From Methylobacterium nonmethylotrophicum (lineage in GTDB: Bacteria; Pseudomonadota; Alphaproteobacteria; Rhizobiales; Beijerinckiaceae), in the NCBI RefSeq assembly GCF_004745635.1, contig NZ_SRLB01000051.1, forward strand, positions 1 through 32,180: DNA of 32,180 nt, given 5' to 3'. Made by a program: the position numbers and the translations under genes. This document shows, one piece after another, positions 1 to 8,043 of the stretch. Position 1 is the stretch's first letter, and each line of letters opens with the position of its first letter. The notes beneath the pieces were generated by a model that saw only the letters and a program-made list of their open reading frames with translations, searched no databases and was not told where the DNA came from.

Positions 1-101
1 GCCGGCCAAGCTACCCGTGGTGGAAAGGCCCACGGTCCACTAACATTCCACTCGGGCCACCTCGTGGGGGCTGATCACAACTCGCTCGGTTTCCTGTTTT
101 T

Positions 102-146
102 GCATCATGTTCACCGCCGAACCGTGACCATTTCGGCCAACGATGC
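102..146. repeat. dispersed palindromic repeat, copy 1
   Basis: The segment begins GCATCAT and ends CGATGC, with an internal CCGCCGAACC core. It aligns along its whole length with 17680-17725, including the T-run just before it. In this copy the outer arms pair only partly, so it looks like a decayed version of the more perfect palindrome at the second site. Both copies lie in intergenic DNA. Confidence 0.6.
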
Positions 147-243
147 CTGGCGTCAAACCCAATCGGCTTGGTCATGCGGGGGTCTGCACCCGGCCCGATG
201 CGGACCCAAGGGAGGTCAGCGTCAGAGCGCAGGCGCGGACGGT

Positions 244-301
244 CATGCCGCCCCCGGGTGGTCGGGGTCGAGTTGGCAGGCCGGTCAGGCCTCAGCACCC
301 T
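244..301. repeat. dispersed direct repeat, copy A
   Basis: Shares the landmarks ATGCCGCC, CGGGTGGTCGGGGT, GGCAGG, TCAGGC and CACCCT, in the same order and orientation, with 1722-1798. The two copies flank the minus-strand gene at 329-1498. The family is not one I recognise; a decayed insertion-element end or a REP-like unit are both possible. Confidence 0.5.
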
Positions 302-328
302 CTCCGAACGGGCTCCAAAAGCAGTCAA

Positions 329-1498
329 TCAGAAATCGTAGACGATTTTCAGCCGGGCCTGGTGCCGCTCGAAGTCGATCAGGTTGAGCGACGAACGCCG
401 GATCAGGCCCGGCTCTTCACCGGCCAGGATTGACGCAGCCGGGCCCCGCCGGTCGGGAGCCTCGTACCCGGAGACTTGGATGCTGTAGGCGGCCGTCACG
501 GTAAGACGGGGCGTGATGGCAGCGAGCAGCGTCGGGCCGAGATAGAGTGCCTCGCCCTGGTAGCGGTTCAGGCCTAGGCCCTCGTAGGCGCGCAGGTAGC
601 GAGCCTCGCCGCCCACGAACAGGTTCGGAAGTACCCGGTAGCTCAGCGCGCCTCCGATGCCCGCCGTGGAGCCCCGCTCGGTGGCGAACGCGCCCCGCTC
701 GCGCGTCCTCTCGATGTCGTAGATCACATTGATGGCGCCGAAGAGGGTTTCGGGCACGAACTCGGTATCGATGAGGAGCGCGTTCTCCGAGCCGATGCGG
801 GAGGCGCGAATACCCGTGCGTTCGTCGTAGCGGGACACGCTCGGCTCCATCAGCAGAGTGACGCCGATCCCGGCCTTGTCGCGTCTGAGAAAACGCAGGC
901 GCATTTCCACCGAGGCACCGCTGAAGGCCGCGCGTCCGGGCACCTCCTCCAGGTCCGGAACGGCACGGATGCGGCGGAAGTCGCCGAGGAACCCGAACGC
1001 GAAGTCGAGATCGCCCGTCACGCCGGTATGGATCTCTGCCTTGCTCTCCACGGCGGCGTAGCTGCCGCCGCGCTTCATGAAGCGGCCGATGGCGTCGAGC
1101 TTGAACTCGGTCTCGCCGGGTGCGTGGAGGTCCGAACCCTCGATGAAGCCGAAAATGTGCTCGGTACTCGGGCCGTGATCGTGGATATCACCGCCAGCCC
1201 TGCGCACGCGGCCACCGGACTCATGGGCGTGTCCGCCAAGCCCATGAGCGTGGCCTGCATCATGGGCAGGAGGGGCGCCGCGGGAGCGGCCCCGGGATGA
1301 ACCATGCCCGTGGGCTTTTCGATCAGACTTCACCCGAGGCTGGGGCTCGCGATGCTTCGCCTTGCCGGGTCCATCGGGTTCGGCGCTGTGATGCTGTCGG
1401 GACCCATCCTCATGCGCGTCGTGGGCGGACCCGGCACCTGGAAAGGCCGCCAAGGCGAGAAGCCACGTGACACAGAGCACGAGGCGCGCAACACTCAC
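329..1498 (-). CDS. His-rich secreted outer-membrane beta-barrel-like protein
   Basis: 389 residues. A signal peptide (about 1-25, ending GSA before HDAHEDG) is followed by a His/Asp/Gly-rich, low-complexity region (about 26-115) with many HxH clusters, suited to binding transition metal. From about residue 115 the chain alternates polar and apolar residues and resembles an outer-membrane beta barrel, finishing in KIVYDF, a C-terminal aromatic of the kind recognised by the BAM machinery. The start is GTG at 1498, preceded by AAGGGAG at a normal distance; an AT-rich TATATT lies about 25 bases further upstream. I infer an outer-membrane protein with a periplasmic or exposed metal-binding N-terminal segment, perhaps in metal or porin-type transport. 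The family cannot be named with certainty and no partner gene is adjacent. Confidence 0.75.
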   Translation of the reverse strand: MSVARLVLCVTWLLALAAFPGAGSAHDAHEDGSRQHHSAEPDGPGKAKHREPQPRVKSDRKAHGHGSSRGRSRGAPPAHDAGHAHGLGGHAHESGGRVRRAGGDIHDHGPSTEHIFGFIEGSDLHAPGETEFKLDAIGRFMKRGGSYAAVESKAEIHTGVTGDLDFAFGFLGDFRRIRAVPDLEEVPGRAAFSGASVEMRLRFLRRDKAGIGVTLLMEPSVSRYDERTGIRASRIGSENALLIDTEFVPETLFGAINVIYDIERTRERGAFATERGSTAGIGGALSYRVLPNLFVGGEARYLRAYEGLGLNRYQGEALYLGPTLLAAITPRLTVTAAYSIQVSGYEAPDRRGPAASILAGEEPGLIRRSSLNLIDFERHQARLKIVYDF

Positions 1499-1721
1499 GG
1501 CAGCTCCCTTCGAACGCCATAATATAACAGTCGGTTGCGGCGCTCAGGGTCAAGCTTACGGGACCAAATCGGTGCCATGTGAGCCAGGGCGTGTTCTGGA
1601 GGCCACAGGGCAGGCCCGGGACATCGCGGCGAACTCATCCTCGCGGTGACTCCGAGCGGCCTGGATCGGGATTGCTGTACAATCGCAACACCCTCCTCAA
1701 CGCGCACCACGCCCGTGCGGC

Positions 1722-1798
1722 GATGCCGCCGCCGGGTGGTCGGGGTTCGCCGGGTGGTCGGGGTTCACATGGCAGGTCCGGATCAGGCATCACACCCT
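1722..1798. repeat. dispersed direct repeat, copy B, with internal 18-bp tandem duplication
   Basis: Matches 244-301 in order and orientation, but the segment CGCCGGGTGGTCGGGGTT occurs twice in tandem (1730-1747 and 1748-1765), while copy A has it once. The duplication is exact and therefore probably recent or still unstable. Confidence 0.55.
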
Positions 1799-2084
1799 GC
1801 CGGAAGCACCGCCACACCGGTCATTCATTCCCTGAGCACCTTTACCGGACAGGCTCTTGGCCGGGTCAAAGATCGCCGAATGCGGATTACCACCGAGGCG
1901 GCATGAAACCGCCAGGGCTGTAGAGAGATTTCCTCTCACACATCCTGGGCAGCGGCGGTGTAGTCGATCTTGCGGCGTCTCGGCCGCCGTCCAGAATGCC
2001 CGAATGGCAGCAGCACGGACGATTGTCGTATAACTTCGGGGGGCGTGAGTTTTCACACAGCCTGCAGCCAACTCGTGCTTCTGC

Positions 2085-2131
2085 AGCCGACCTCTCGCAG
2101 TGACCGCGCTGACGTCAGGCGGAGGTCGGCT
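2085..2131 (-). terminator. possible transcription terminator or long-loop hairpin
   Basis: AGCCGACCTC at 2085-2094 pairs perfectly with GAGGTCGGCT at 2122-2131 across a 27-base loop. It lies about 54 bases beyond the stop codon of the minus-strand gene at 2185-3441. There is no T-run, so intrinsic termination is uncertain. Confidence 0.3.
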
Positions 2132-2184
2132 CATCCACTGCCAACATTGACCGGTTCGCGGTCGTGGCGATCGTTCCTTGGGTC

Positions 2185-3441
2185 TCAGCGGGCTGCCTCG
2201 ACGGATGGAAGGCGCGGACGCAGTTGCGTACGCACCGTCAGCTCTCCGATCTGACGTCCCATCGCTTGGCCGACCTCCCCCGAGAAGCGGTAGTGGAAGC
2301 CGGCATAGATGCGCGCGCTCACAGCCTCGTCGGCATAGTCGCTGAGGCGAGTCCATTTGCGCACGACACCCGGCGCGGTCACGCTCGTGAGCGAGAGTTC
2401 CCCGACTTCGTTACCGACAAGGAGGGTGAGCACAGTCGCGACGGCGGACGACGTGATGCAATGTGCGCACGGGTATTCCGGATGCAGGGGAGTGTCGCTG
2501 AGCGGTAGCCAGCCTCCATCCCGCGGGGTAGCGGGATTGCCGCCCAAGTCGCCGTTGCGAATGGCCGTGATCGGGCGCCAGAATCCGTATGTGTACTTGG
2601 CTTCGAAGACGGCGATCTGGGCATCACTGCCAGCCATGGCCGTGAGCGCGTAGAGACGGGCGCAATCCAGAAGGTCCATGTCCTTCGCCATGGCAACCTG
2701 CCGAAGGATGGGATTGTAAGAGCGAGCCCCCGCGAGGACCCAGAAACGGCCGATGCTGGTCTGCTCCGGGGTTCGAACGGTGCTGTTTCGAGCGCCAAGC
2801 TCCCGAATTTCATTGTAGTCACGCGTCCAGGTCTCGGAGGTCAAGGCCGGAGGAGGCGACGGACGGAACTGCGCTCCGGACGTCATGACCCAGGGCTTCA
2901 TGCGACCGATGTTTGAGTACAGCGGGATGGTGGTTGGGACGTAGGAGCCCGGCGCGGTATGTGGGCGATAATTCTCTGGAGCGTCTGAGCCATCATCCTT
3001 GCGCTCCGCCAACATGCCCGATGCTGCACGCTTCCCGAGCTCAATTCCCTTCGTTTTGGCGATACTCTCATCGAGACCCGCGAGCATCCGAACGAGCATC
3101 GCGTTCAGGCTCTCCTTCTGGTCGGGGTAGAGGGCGACGAGGATATCGTGGCCCGCCTTAGCCGCCGCGGCTTCGTCGGAGGCGTCCGGCTCGGTCACGA
3201 GGGACAGCCGGTAGGGTGCGTAGCGGCCCTGTACAGCATTCACCGCTTCGAAGATGGCTGTGTGAAGAAGGGCAAGGTTCCTGCCGTGAGGTGATGGACC
3301 AAGCTGCTTGTCGGCTGCGATGGCGTCAGCCTTGGCATTCCAGTCCATCACGATATCGGCTTGAGCCGACATTGTCGCTACTGCCATCGCACAGGTGGCC
3401 ATGACGAGTGGAAGGAGCCGGGTTCGTGACAACGTCGTCAT
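2185..3441 (-). CDS. secreted vanadium-dependent haloperoxidase / PAP2-family protein
   Basis: 418 residues with a signal peptide (about 1-28, cut near AQA-DIV). The C-terminal half has the three phosphate/vanadate-binding motifs of the PAP2 and vanadium haloperoxidase superfamily: KYTYGFWRP (K282 to R289-P290, fitting Kx6RP), HPEYPCAHC (H327; the usual PSGH appears as PCAH) and ARIYAGFHYRFS (R377, H383, fitting Rx5H). The active-site His candidates are all present. Such proteins are periplasmic phosphatases or haloperoxidases; the sequence alone does not separate them. The start is ATG with AAGGAG a few bases upstream. It stands alone, with over 300 bases of non-coding DNA on each side, and its codon use is less GC-biased than that of the neighbouring metabolic genes, which suggests later acquisition. 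Confidence 0.85.
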   Translation of the reverse strand: MTTLSRTRLLPLVMATCAMAVATMSAQADIVMDWNAKADAIAADKQLGPSPHGRNLALLHTAIFEAVNAVQGRYAPYRLSLVTEPDASDEAAAAKAGHDILVALYPDQKESLNAMLVRMLAGLDESIAKTKGIELGKRAASGMLAERKDDGSDAPENYRPHTAPGSYVPTTIPLYSNIGRMKPWVMTSGAQFRPSPPPALTSETWTRDYNEIRELGARNSTVRTPEQTSIGRFWVLAGARSYNPILRQVAMAKDMDLLDCARLYALTAMAGSDAQIAVFEAKYTYGFWRPITAIRNGDLGGNPATPRDGGWLPLSDTPLHPEYPCAHCITSSAVATVLTLLVGNEVGELSLTSVTAPGVVRKWTRLSDYADEAVSARIYAGFHYRFSGEVGQAMGRQIGELTVRTQLRPRLPSVEAAR

Positions 3442-3862
3442 CGTGGAACTCCTTATCTGAGCGATCTGAGCTGGTATTCTACGTTATCGAAACCTCGTTT
3501 GAATTGATTGGTGCGCCCGGACGCATCGTGGTTGAGGCCGCACCATGCACGTTAGGCTCCCTGCTCACAAAAGCAAGCATCCAACACAAGAGTCATGATT
3601 ATCAGCAAAGTCCAGATTGCCAGAGGTAGAAACCCCGGATATCAGCTCAAAATATTGATTTTCATCGAAAATCAAAAGCCATGCTTGCGCGCTTCGAAGC
3701 GAACAGGCCGGTTGCGGGTCGCTCACGCCCTGGGAGCAAGGCTGGCGGCGCGGCCAGCCCTGACGTTGAATCGGGCCACGTGTTCGGGTGGCCGGAGGCC
3801 CGCTATCCATCCGCAGCGGCCCCGCGTACGGACAGGCTGGTCAAGTTTCGACCCTGGATGCC
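3442..3862. other. intergenic stretch with AT-rich palindrome
   Basis: No coding frame is convincing. Composition is AT-richer than the surrounding genes. At 3655-3675, TTGATTTTC and GAAAATCAA form a perfect 9-bp inverted repeat around ATC. It lies about 215 bases upstream of the start of the minus-strand PAP2-family gene and about 190 bases beyond the stop of the minus-strand SDR gene. It could be an operator or a terminator-like hairpin; neither is proven. Confidence 0.4.
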
Positions 3863-4912
3863 TTACCGCGGCAGCACCCGCGCCTCCCGCAGCCGCCGGA
3901 TCGCCCCGATCAGCGCCGCGACGCTGTCGACGGTTTCGGTGAACCCGGCGCGTCGGATCTTGCCCATGTCGGAGACGAGATCGAAGTCGCTGTGGAAGAC
4001 GAAGTCGCCGAAGCCCCAGCCGACCGCGCGGGCATAGGGCGTGTCGACGAGGCCCTGGCCGGCGACGAGCCGCGCCCAGGCCGCCTCCTTGTCGGCCATG
4101 TGGGTGGCGAGGCGCAGCGGCACCGGCGGGCCGGGCGGCAGGTCGAGGGCGCTCGCCAGCCTCTCCCAGGCCCGGCGCCAGCGGAACGGCTCGTGCACGT
4201 AGTTGAAGGCCTCGCCCCGCGCCGCCTCGGCGGTGGCGGCCCACAGGCTCGCCCGCGCCAGCGCCCCGGCCTCCGTCACCTGCGCGAGGACGCCGTCATA
4301 GACGTGGGCCGGGCCCGGGAAGCGGAAGGCCGCGCCCTCCGCCCGGCACAGGGCCGCGTAGGCGCCGATCACCATGGCGATGTTCATGGCGTTGCCGGCG
4401 GCATCCCCCACCACCACGTCGGGCCGCAGGATCGCGAAGTCCGGACCGCCGCGGGCCGCGCGCGCCCGGAGCTCGTCCTCCTGCGTGAAGTAGAAGTTCG
4501 GCCCGATATGGCGCGGATCGTCCTCGTAGAACGGCGACGGCACCGGGCCGAGATGGACGCCGTAGACCTTCGCGCCCTGGTACAGCACCACCCGCGCGAG
4601 GGGCGCGCCGACCGCCTCGAGCCCGTCGAGGAGGTGGCGCAGCATCGCGCCGTTCACCGCCACCTCCTCGGCGAGGCTCGGCTGCGGCGCCAGGGCGGCG
4701 TAGAACAGGTGCGTGGTGTCGCGGGCCCCGGTGAGGGCCGCGCGGGTCGCGCCGGCATCGGTGAGGTCGACCACGATCGCCTCGGGCGAGCCGTGCGGGC
4801 GGCGGGAGAGGGCGCGGGCGCGCCAGCCGGGCGCCGTCGCCAGCGTCTCCATCAGCGCCTTGCCGATAATGCCGTTGGCGCCGGCGACGAGGGCGGTTCG
4901 GGTCTCTGGCAT
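3863..4912 (-). CDS. SDR-family oxidoreductase, PRISE-type (progesterone 5-beta-reductase-like)
   Basis: 349 residues. The N-terminus carries a Rossmann dinucleotide site GANGIIG (11-17). GAKVYG with K115 and NFYFTQED around Y141 correspond to the Lys/Tyr pair that replaces the usual YxxxK in the PRISE group (progesterone 5-beta-reductase/iridoid synthase-like enone reductases). The predicted role is NADPH-dependent reduction of an activated C=C bond in the cytoplasm; the substrate is unknown. ATG at 4912 puts the Rossmann site at the normal distance from the N-terminus, although the Shine-Dalgarno sequence is weak. Further in-frame upstream sequence is open but overlaps the divergent gene and is Arg/Pro-rich, so I reject a longer protein. 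The gene is divergent from the MmcQ/YjbR pair at 5003. Confidence 0.85.
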   Translation of the reverse strand: MPETRTALVAGANGIIGKALMETLATAPGWRARALSRRPHGSPEAIVVDLTDAGATRAALTGARDTTHLFYAALAPQPSLAEEVAVNGAMLRHLLDGLEAVGAPLARVVLYQGAKVYGVHLGPVPSPFYEDDPRHIGPNFYFTQEDELRARAARGGPDFAILRPDVVVGDAAGNAMNIAMVIGAYAALCRAEGAAFRFPGPAHVYDGVLAQVTEAGALARASLWAATAEAARGEAFNYVHEPFRWRRAWERLASALDLPPGPPVPLRLATHMADKEAAWARLVAGQGLVDTPYARAVGWGFGDFVFHSDFDLVSDMGKIRRAGFTETVDSVAALIGAIRRLREARVLPR

Positions 4913-5002
4913 CGCGGCGTGTTCCGTCGTCGAGAAGGAGGTCCTCGGGCAACACGAGCGGGCTGGCGCGGATCCCCCGGCCGTGCCTCCGGTTGTCCGG
5001 GG

Positions 5003-5398
5003 ATGCGCAGACAGGCCCGCCCCCGCCGCGAGGTGCGGCCCAAGAGCCCGCCGAGGAAACCCTCGGTCTGGTTCGAGGTTGCCCGGGACGCCGCCCGCGC
5101 GCTGCCCGGCCTCACCGAGCAGGCGACGGCGGCCGGGCCGGTCTTCCGGCTCGGCCGGCGGCGGCTCGCCTGGCTGGCGGAGGACGGGGTGTCGCTGGTG
5201 GTGCCGATCGAGGAGGACGAGCGCGCGATGCTGGCGGCCGCGGAGCCCCGCACCTTCGCGGCGGCGGGCGCCCGCCGCGGGAGCGCGCTGGTGCGGATCC
5301 ATCTCGCCTATGTCGATGCCGGCACGCTCGCGCGGCTCCTCGCCCAGGCCGCCCACGCCCTGCGACGCACGACGAGAGGAGCCGAGACGACATCATGA
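5003..5398 (+). CDS. MmcQ/YjbR-family protein
   Basis: 131 residues. The order FEVARDAARALPG, then FRLGRRRLAWL, then a DEx-rich segment leading to AAEPRTF, then RIHLAYVDAGTLARLLAQA matches the MmcQ/YjbR fold (a CyaY-like alpha/beta domain seen in many small bacterial proteins). Function in the family is poorly defined; DNA binding has been proposed. The basic N-terminal 25 residues (many Arg/Pro) precede the domain, so GTG at 5032 is a possible alternative start. The stop overlaps the start of the next gene (ATGA at 5395-5398), implying translational coupling. Confidence 0.65.
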   Translation: MRRQARPRREVRPKSPPRKPSVWFEVARDAARALPGLTEQATAAGPVFRLGRRRLAWLAEDGVSLVVPIEEDERAMLAAAEPRTFAAAGARRGSALVRIHLAYVDAGTLARLLAQAAHALRRTTRGAETTS

Positions 5399-5646
5399 CG
5401 GAGGAGCGCACCGTGACAACCCGCGACGGCACCGCCTGGACCTGCCTCGAGGCCCTGGCCGGGCTGCGGGACGTGCCGGATGCGGCGAAGGCCAAGCTCG
5501 CGGGCGATGGAAGCCGGGCGGTGGTCTGCACGCCCTCGGGCGGCGCGCATTCGGTGCGGCTGACCCTCGCGGAGGACTGGCACGCGATGCCGGAGGCCGA
5601 CCTCGCCGCCGCGATCGAGGCGGCGCTCGCCCGCGACGACCGCTGA
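5395..5646 (+). CDS. small hypothetical protein coupled to the MmcQ/YjbR gene
   Basis: 83 residues, soluble and acidic, with no signal peptide or membrane segment and no motif I recognise. Its ATG overlaps the upstream TGA by four bases (ATGA), and GAGGAG lies about 15 bases upstream inside the preceding gene. The overlap and the third-position GC preference support a real gene. The C-terminal part (LAEDWHAMPEADLAAAIEAAL) should be helical. It ends 10 bases before the convergent mutarotase gene. The function is unknown; co-translation suggests a partner role with the upstream protein. Confidence 0.6.
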   Translation: MTEERTVTTRDGTAWTCLEALAGLRDVPDAAKAKLAGDGSRAVVCTPSGGAHSVRLTLAEDWHAMPEADLAAAIEAALARDDR

Positions 5647-5656
5647 GGCCGGCCCG

Positions 5657-5986
5657 TCAGTCGTGGTGAAACACCTCCTCCATCATCGCCCACCACTCGC
5701 CCTCGGCGCGGCTCTCCAAGGGCCGCTGGCACGGGATGGTCAGGCTCCACCACTCCTGGTTCTTCGCATCCGCCGCCATCCGGGCCATGTCGGCCGCGAA
5801 GTCGGTGCCGTGGTACTCCCAGGTGCCGAACAGCAGGTTCTCCGGCTCGCGCAGGAAGATCGTGTAGTTGCGGATGTTGCAGCGGCTGATGAGGTCGAGC
5901 ACCTCCGGCCAGACCGCTGCGTGGAGCCGCCTGTAGGTCGCGATCTGGTCCGGGTTCACGCCGACGACCATGCCCATCCGTTTCAT
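5657..5986 (-). CDS. L-rhamnose/L-fucose mutarotase, RhaM type (DUF718)
   Basis: 109 residues, the usual length for RhaM. Matching features are VNPDQIATYRRLHAAVWPEV (Y18 and H22, the catalytic pair in E. coli RhaM, followed by WPE), RNYTIFL, ENLLFGTWEY, and the C-terminal EWWxMMEEVFHHD. The enzyme interconverts alpha and beta anomers of a 6-deoxy sugar (EC 5.1.3.32 for rhamnose); close relatives act on L-fucose. It is the last gene of the minus-strand sugar operon, 12 bases after the lactonase gene, and its GAGGAG ribosome site overlaps that gene's stop codon. Context with a COG3618 lactonase and an aldo/keto reductase points to supply of the correct anomer to a sugar dehydrogenase. Confidence 0.9.
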   Translation of the reverse strand: MKRMGMVVGVNPDQIATYRRLHAAVWPEVLDLISRCNIRNYTIFLREPENLLFGTWEYHGTDFAADMARMAADAKNQEWWSLTIPCQRPLESRAEGEWWAMMEEVFHHD

Positions 5987-5998
5987 GCCGATGGCTCC

Positions 5999-6820
5999 TC
6001 AGGCCGGGTCGAGGCGGTAGAACGCGACGGCGTTCGCCCCGAACACCGCGTCGTGATGGGCGGGCGGAACCCAGTCGCGGCACTGTGCGAACCAGGCGCC
6101 GTAATCGCCCGCGAGGTTCAAGACCGGCCAGTCGCTGCCCCACATCACCCGGCCGGGCCCGAACAGGTCCAGGATCGTCTCGGCGTAGGGGCGCACGGCC
6201 TCGGGGCCGCCGCCTTCCGCTTCGGTCAGGAGGCCCGAGAGCTTGCACGCGACGTTCGGCCGAGCCGCCAGGGCCGCGAGGGCCTGCCCCCAGCCGGGCG
6301 AGCCGCCCCGCCCGATCGCCGGCTTGGCCCCGTGGTCGATCACGATGCGCAGGTGCGGGTGACGCGTCGCGAAGGTCAGGAGAGAGGCCAGCTGGCGCGG
6401 CCGGACCAGGGCGTCGAAGGCGAGGTCATGCGCCACCATCGCGTCGATCGCGGGTGCGAGGGCCGGATCGGCGATCCAGGCGTCGTCGGGATGGTCCTGC
6501 AGCATCGGCCGCAGGCCCTTGAGCCGCGGGTCGCCGGCCAGGCGCGCGATCGCCGCCGGGGCGTCCGCCGCCTTGAGGTCGGTCCAGCCGACGACGCCCC
6601 TGATGGCCCCGTGGCGCCCGGCGAGCGCCAGCATCGCGTCGGTCTCGGCCTCGTCCTCGAGGGTCTGGACCAGCACCGTGCCGTCGATGCCGGCGGCCGC
6701 GAGGAGCGGCGCCAGGTCGTCGGGGGTGAAGTCGCGGTGGATCGCCGCGAGGTTGGGCGGCGGCCACGCGCCCGGCCGGTCGGCGAGGCGCCAGAGGTGG
6801 TGATGGGCGTCGATGCGCAT
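5999..6820 (-). CDS. COG3618 amidohydrolase, probable sugar lactonase (L-fucono/L-rhamnono type)
   Basis: 273 residues. A TIM-barrel amidohydrolase pattern is visible: RIDAHHHLW at the N-terminus (H6 and H8), IDHGAKP (H163) and WGSDWPV (D230), which is the metal- and proton-handling set of the COG3618 group. Characterised members include L-fucono-1,5-lactonase and L-rhamnono-lactonase. The predicted role is opening of the aldonolactone made by the upstream dehydrogenase. The start chosen is ATG at 6820, giving the characteristic MRIDAHHH start; longer upstream frames run into the AKR gene. It lies 8 bases after the AKR gene and 12 before the mutarotase, in one operon. Confidence 0.87.
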   Translation of the reverse strand: MRIDAHHHLWRLADRPGAWPPPNLAAIHRDFTPDDLAPLLAAAGIDGTVLVQTLEDEAETDAMLALAGRHGAIRGVVGWTDLKAADAPAAIARLAGDPRLKGLRPMLQDHPDDAWIADPALAPAIDAMVAHDLAFDALVRPRQLASLLTFATRHPHLRIVIDHGAKPAIGRGGSPGWGQALAALAARPNVACKLSGLLTEAEGGGPEAVRPYAETILDLFGPGRVMWGSDWPVLNLAGDYGAWFAQCRDWVPPAHHDAVFGANAVAFYRLDPA

Positions 6821-6828
6821 GGGAGCCT

Positions 6829-7827
6829 TCAGACCGGCGCGGCTTCGGCGAGGAGGCCGCGGGCCTTCAGCCGGGCCCAGAACCCTTCCGGGATCGGCGC
6901 CGCGAACCAGGCGGCGTTGGCCTCGACCTGCGCGGCGGTCCGGGCCCCGGTCACGACGGTGAGGGCCGCCGGGTGGAGGAGCGGGAATTGCAGGGCGGCC
7001 GCCTCGAGCCGCACGCCCTCCTCGGCGCAGGCCGCGCGCAAAGCCTCGGCCCGGGCCGCGACCGCGGGCGGCGCATCGGCGTAGTTGAACGTGGGCTTCC
7101 CGGCGAGCAGCCCGGAATTGAACGCGCCCGCCACCACGATCCCGACGCCGCGGCGGGCGCATTCGTCCATCAGGCCGAGACTGTCCTGCTCCAGCAGGGT
7201 GTAGCGGCCGGCCAGCATGCAGAGGTCGAGATCGGCGACCGCGAGGCCTTGCGCGACGATCTCCCACTCGTTGACCCCGAGCCCGATCGCCCGCACGGCG
7301 CCCTCCTCGCGCAGCCGCGTCAGCGCCCGGAAGCCGCCGCCCGTCGTCAATTGCTCCCAGTAATGGGTATGGCGCTCGCCGTGGGTGAAGCGGCCGATGT
7401 CGTGGACGTAGAGGATGTCGGGCGACAGGATGCCGAGGCGCTGCCGGCTCGCCTCGAACGAGCGCAGAACGCCGTCGTGGCTGTAGTCGAAGGTCGGGCG
7501 GAACGGCAGCGGGTCGGCGTAGCCCTCCTCCATCGGGCCGACGGTCGGATCCGGCACCATCACCCGGCCGACCTTGGTGCTGACGACGTAGGCCTCGCGG
7601 GGCTCCTCGGTGAGCAGCGTGCCGAGGCGGCGCTCCGCGCGGGTGAAGCCGTAGAAGGGCGCCGTGTCGAAGTAGCGGATGCCGTGCTCCCAGGCCGCCC
7701 GGACCGCGCCGGCGGCCTCCGCGAGGCTGGTCGCCCGGTAGAGGCCGCCCATCTGCGCGCAGCCGAGCCCGAGGGCCGTGACGGTGACGCCGGTGCGGGC
7801 GTGGGTGCGGGGAGTGGCGGGAGTCAT
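6829..7827 (-). CDS. aldo/keto reductase, probable L-fucose / D-threo-aldose 1-dehydrogenase
   Basis: 332 residues. AKR hallmarks are LGLGCAQMGG near the N-terminus, FDTAPFYG with D54 and Y59, STKVGR with K85 and LYVHDIGR with H142, the four catalytic residues of the superfamily, plus a C-terminal NADP-loop region. The sequence style fits the D-threo-aldose 1-dehydrogenase/L-fucose dehydrogenase branch (EC 1.1.1.122), which oxidises the sugar to an aldonolactone. The following gene encodes the matching lactonase. ATG at 7827 has GAAGGA nearby; an in-frame upstream extension is Arg-rich and crosses a repeat, so it was not used. The gap of about 216 bases to the binding-protein gene holds a palindromic repeat and may separate enzyme from transporter expression. 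Confidence 0.85.
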   Translation of the reverse strand: MTPATPRTHARTGVTVTALGLGCAQMGGLYRATSLAEAAGAVRAAWEHGIRYFDTAPFYGFTRAERRLGTLLTEEPREAYVVSTKVGRVMVPDPTVGPMEEGYADPLPFRPTFDYSHDGVLRSFEASRQRLGILSPDILYVHDIGRFTHGERHTHYWEQLTTGGGFRALTRLREEGAVRAIGLGVNEWEIVAQGLAVADLDLCMLAGRYTLLEQDSLGLMDECARRGVGIVVAGAFNSGLLAGKPTFNYADAPPAVAARAEALRAACAEEGVRLEAAALQFPLLHPAALTVVTGARTAAQVEANAAWFAAPIPEGFWARLKARGLLAEAAPV

Positions 7828-7963
7828 GGGTGTCCTTCGGTGCAGGTCCATCTGGCGCCTCGCGGGTTCGTTCGGCTGCCAATTCGCCGACGAGACCGCC
7901 TCGGTTCGGGCCTGAAAGGTGATCCGCGCGTACGGCGCCGACGCTTCAAGGTGAGACGCGCCC

Positions 7964-8020
7964 CCCCTCTCCCACACCTTGCACCGATACCGGGCAAGCC
8001 CGGCATCGCCCGGAGAGGGG
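7964..8020. repeat. palindromic intergenic repeat, possible attenuator
   Basis: CCCCTCTCCC (7964-7973) faces CGGAGAGGGG (8011-8020), and an inner perfect arm pair CCGGGC/GCCCGG (7989-8002, AA loop) sits between them. The outer arms resemble those of the repeats at 17055-17112 and 17175-17228. Its place inside the sugar operon, between transporter and enzyme genes, could make it a partial terminator or an mRNA-processing or stabilising element. Confidence 0.5.
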
Positions 8021-8043
8021 ATCCCGCGATCTATCATTTTGCC

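Larger units (their letters stand above)
1..328. other. intergenic stretch without a convincing gene
   Basis: I see no credible coding frame here: the open frames on both strands lack recognisable motifs and have Arg/Pro/Gly-rich compositions typical of shadow frames in GC-rich DNA. The stretch holds one copy of a palindromic dispersed repeat (102-146) and one copy of a second dispersed repeat (244-301) that recurs on the other side of the neighbouring gene. It probably represents degraded mobile or repetitive DNA. Confidence 0.5.
1499..2184. other. intergenic stretch with repeats, no gene seen
   Basis: About 690 bases separate two minus-strand genes. The open frames are Arg/Pro-rich, lack ribosome binding sites and show no recognisable motif. 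The stretch contains the second copy of a dispersed repeat with an internal 18-bp duplication (1722-1798) and an inverted repeat (2085-2131). It looks like degraded DNA, consistent with an old insertion site. Confidence 0.5.

Noticed and set aside
4907..4935. GGAAC on the minus strand just before the PRISE-type gene as an EcfG promoter
   Set aside because: The element is too close to the ATG to leave room for a -10 and a leader.
3788..5002. Upstream extension of the MmcQ/YjbR frame, in effect a 536-residue protein
   Set aside because: The extension runs antisense through the SDR gene and is Arg/Gly/Pro-rich; only the last 131 codons match a family.
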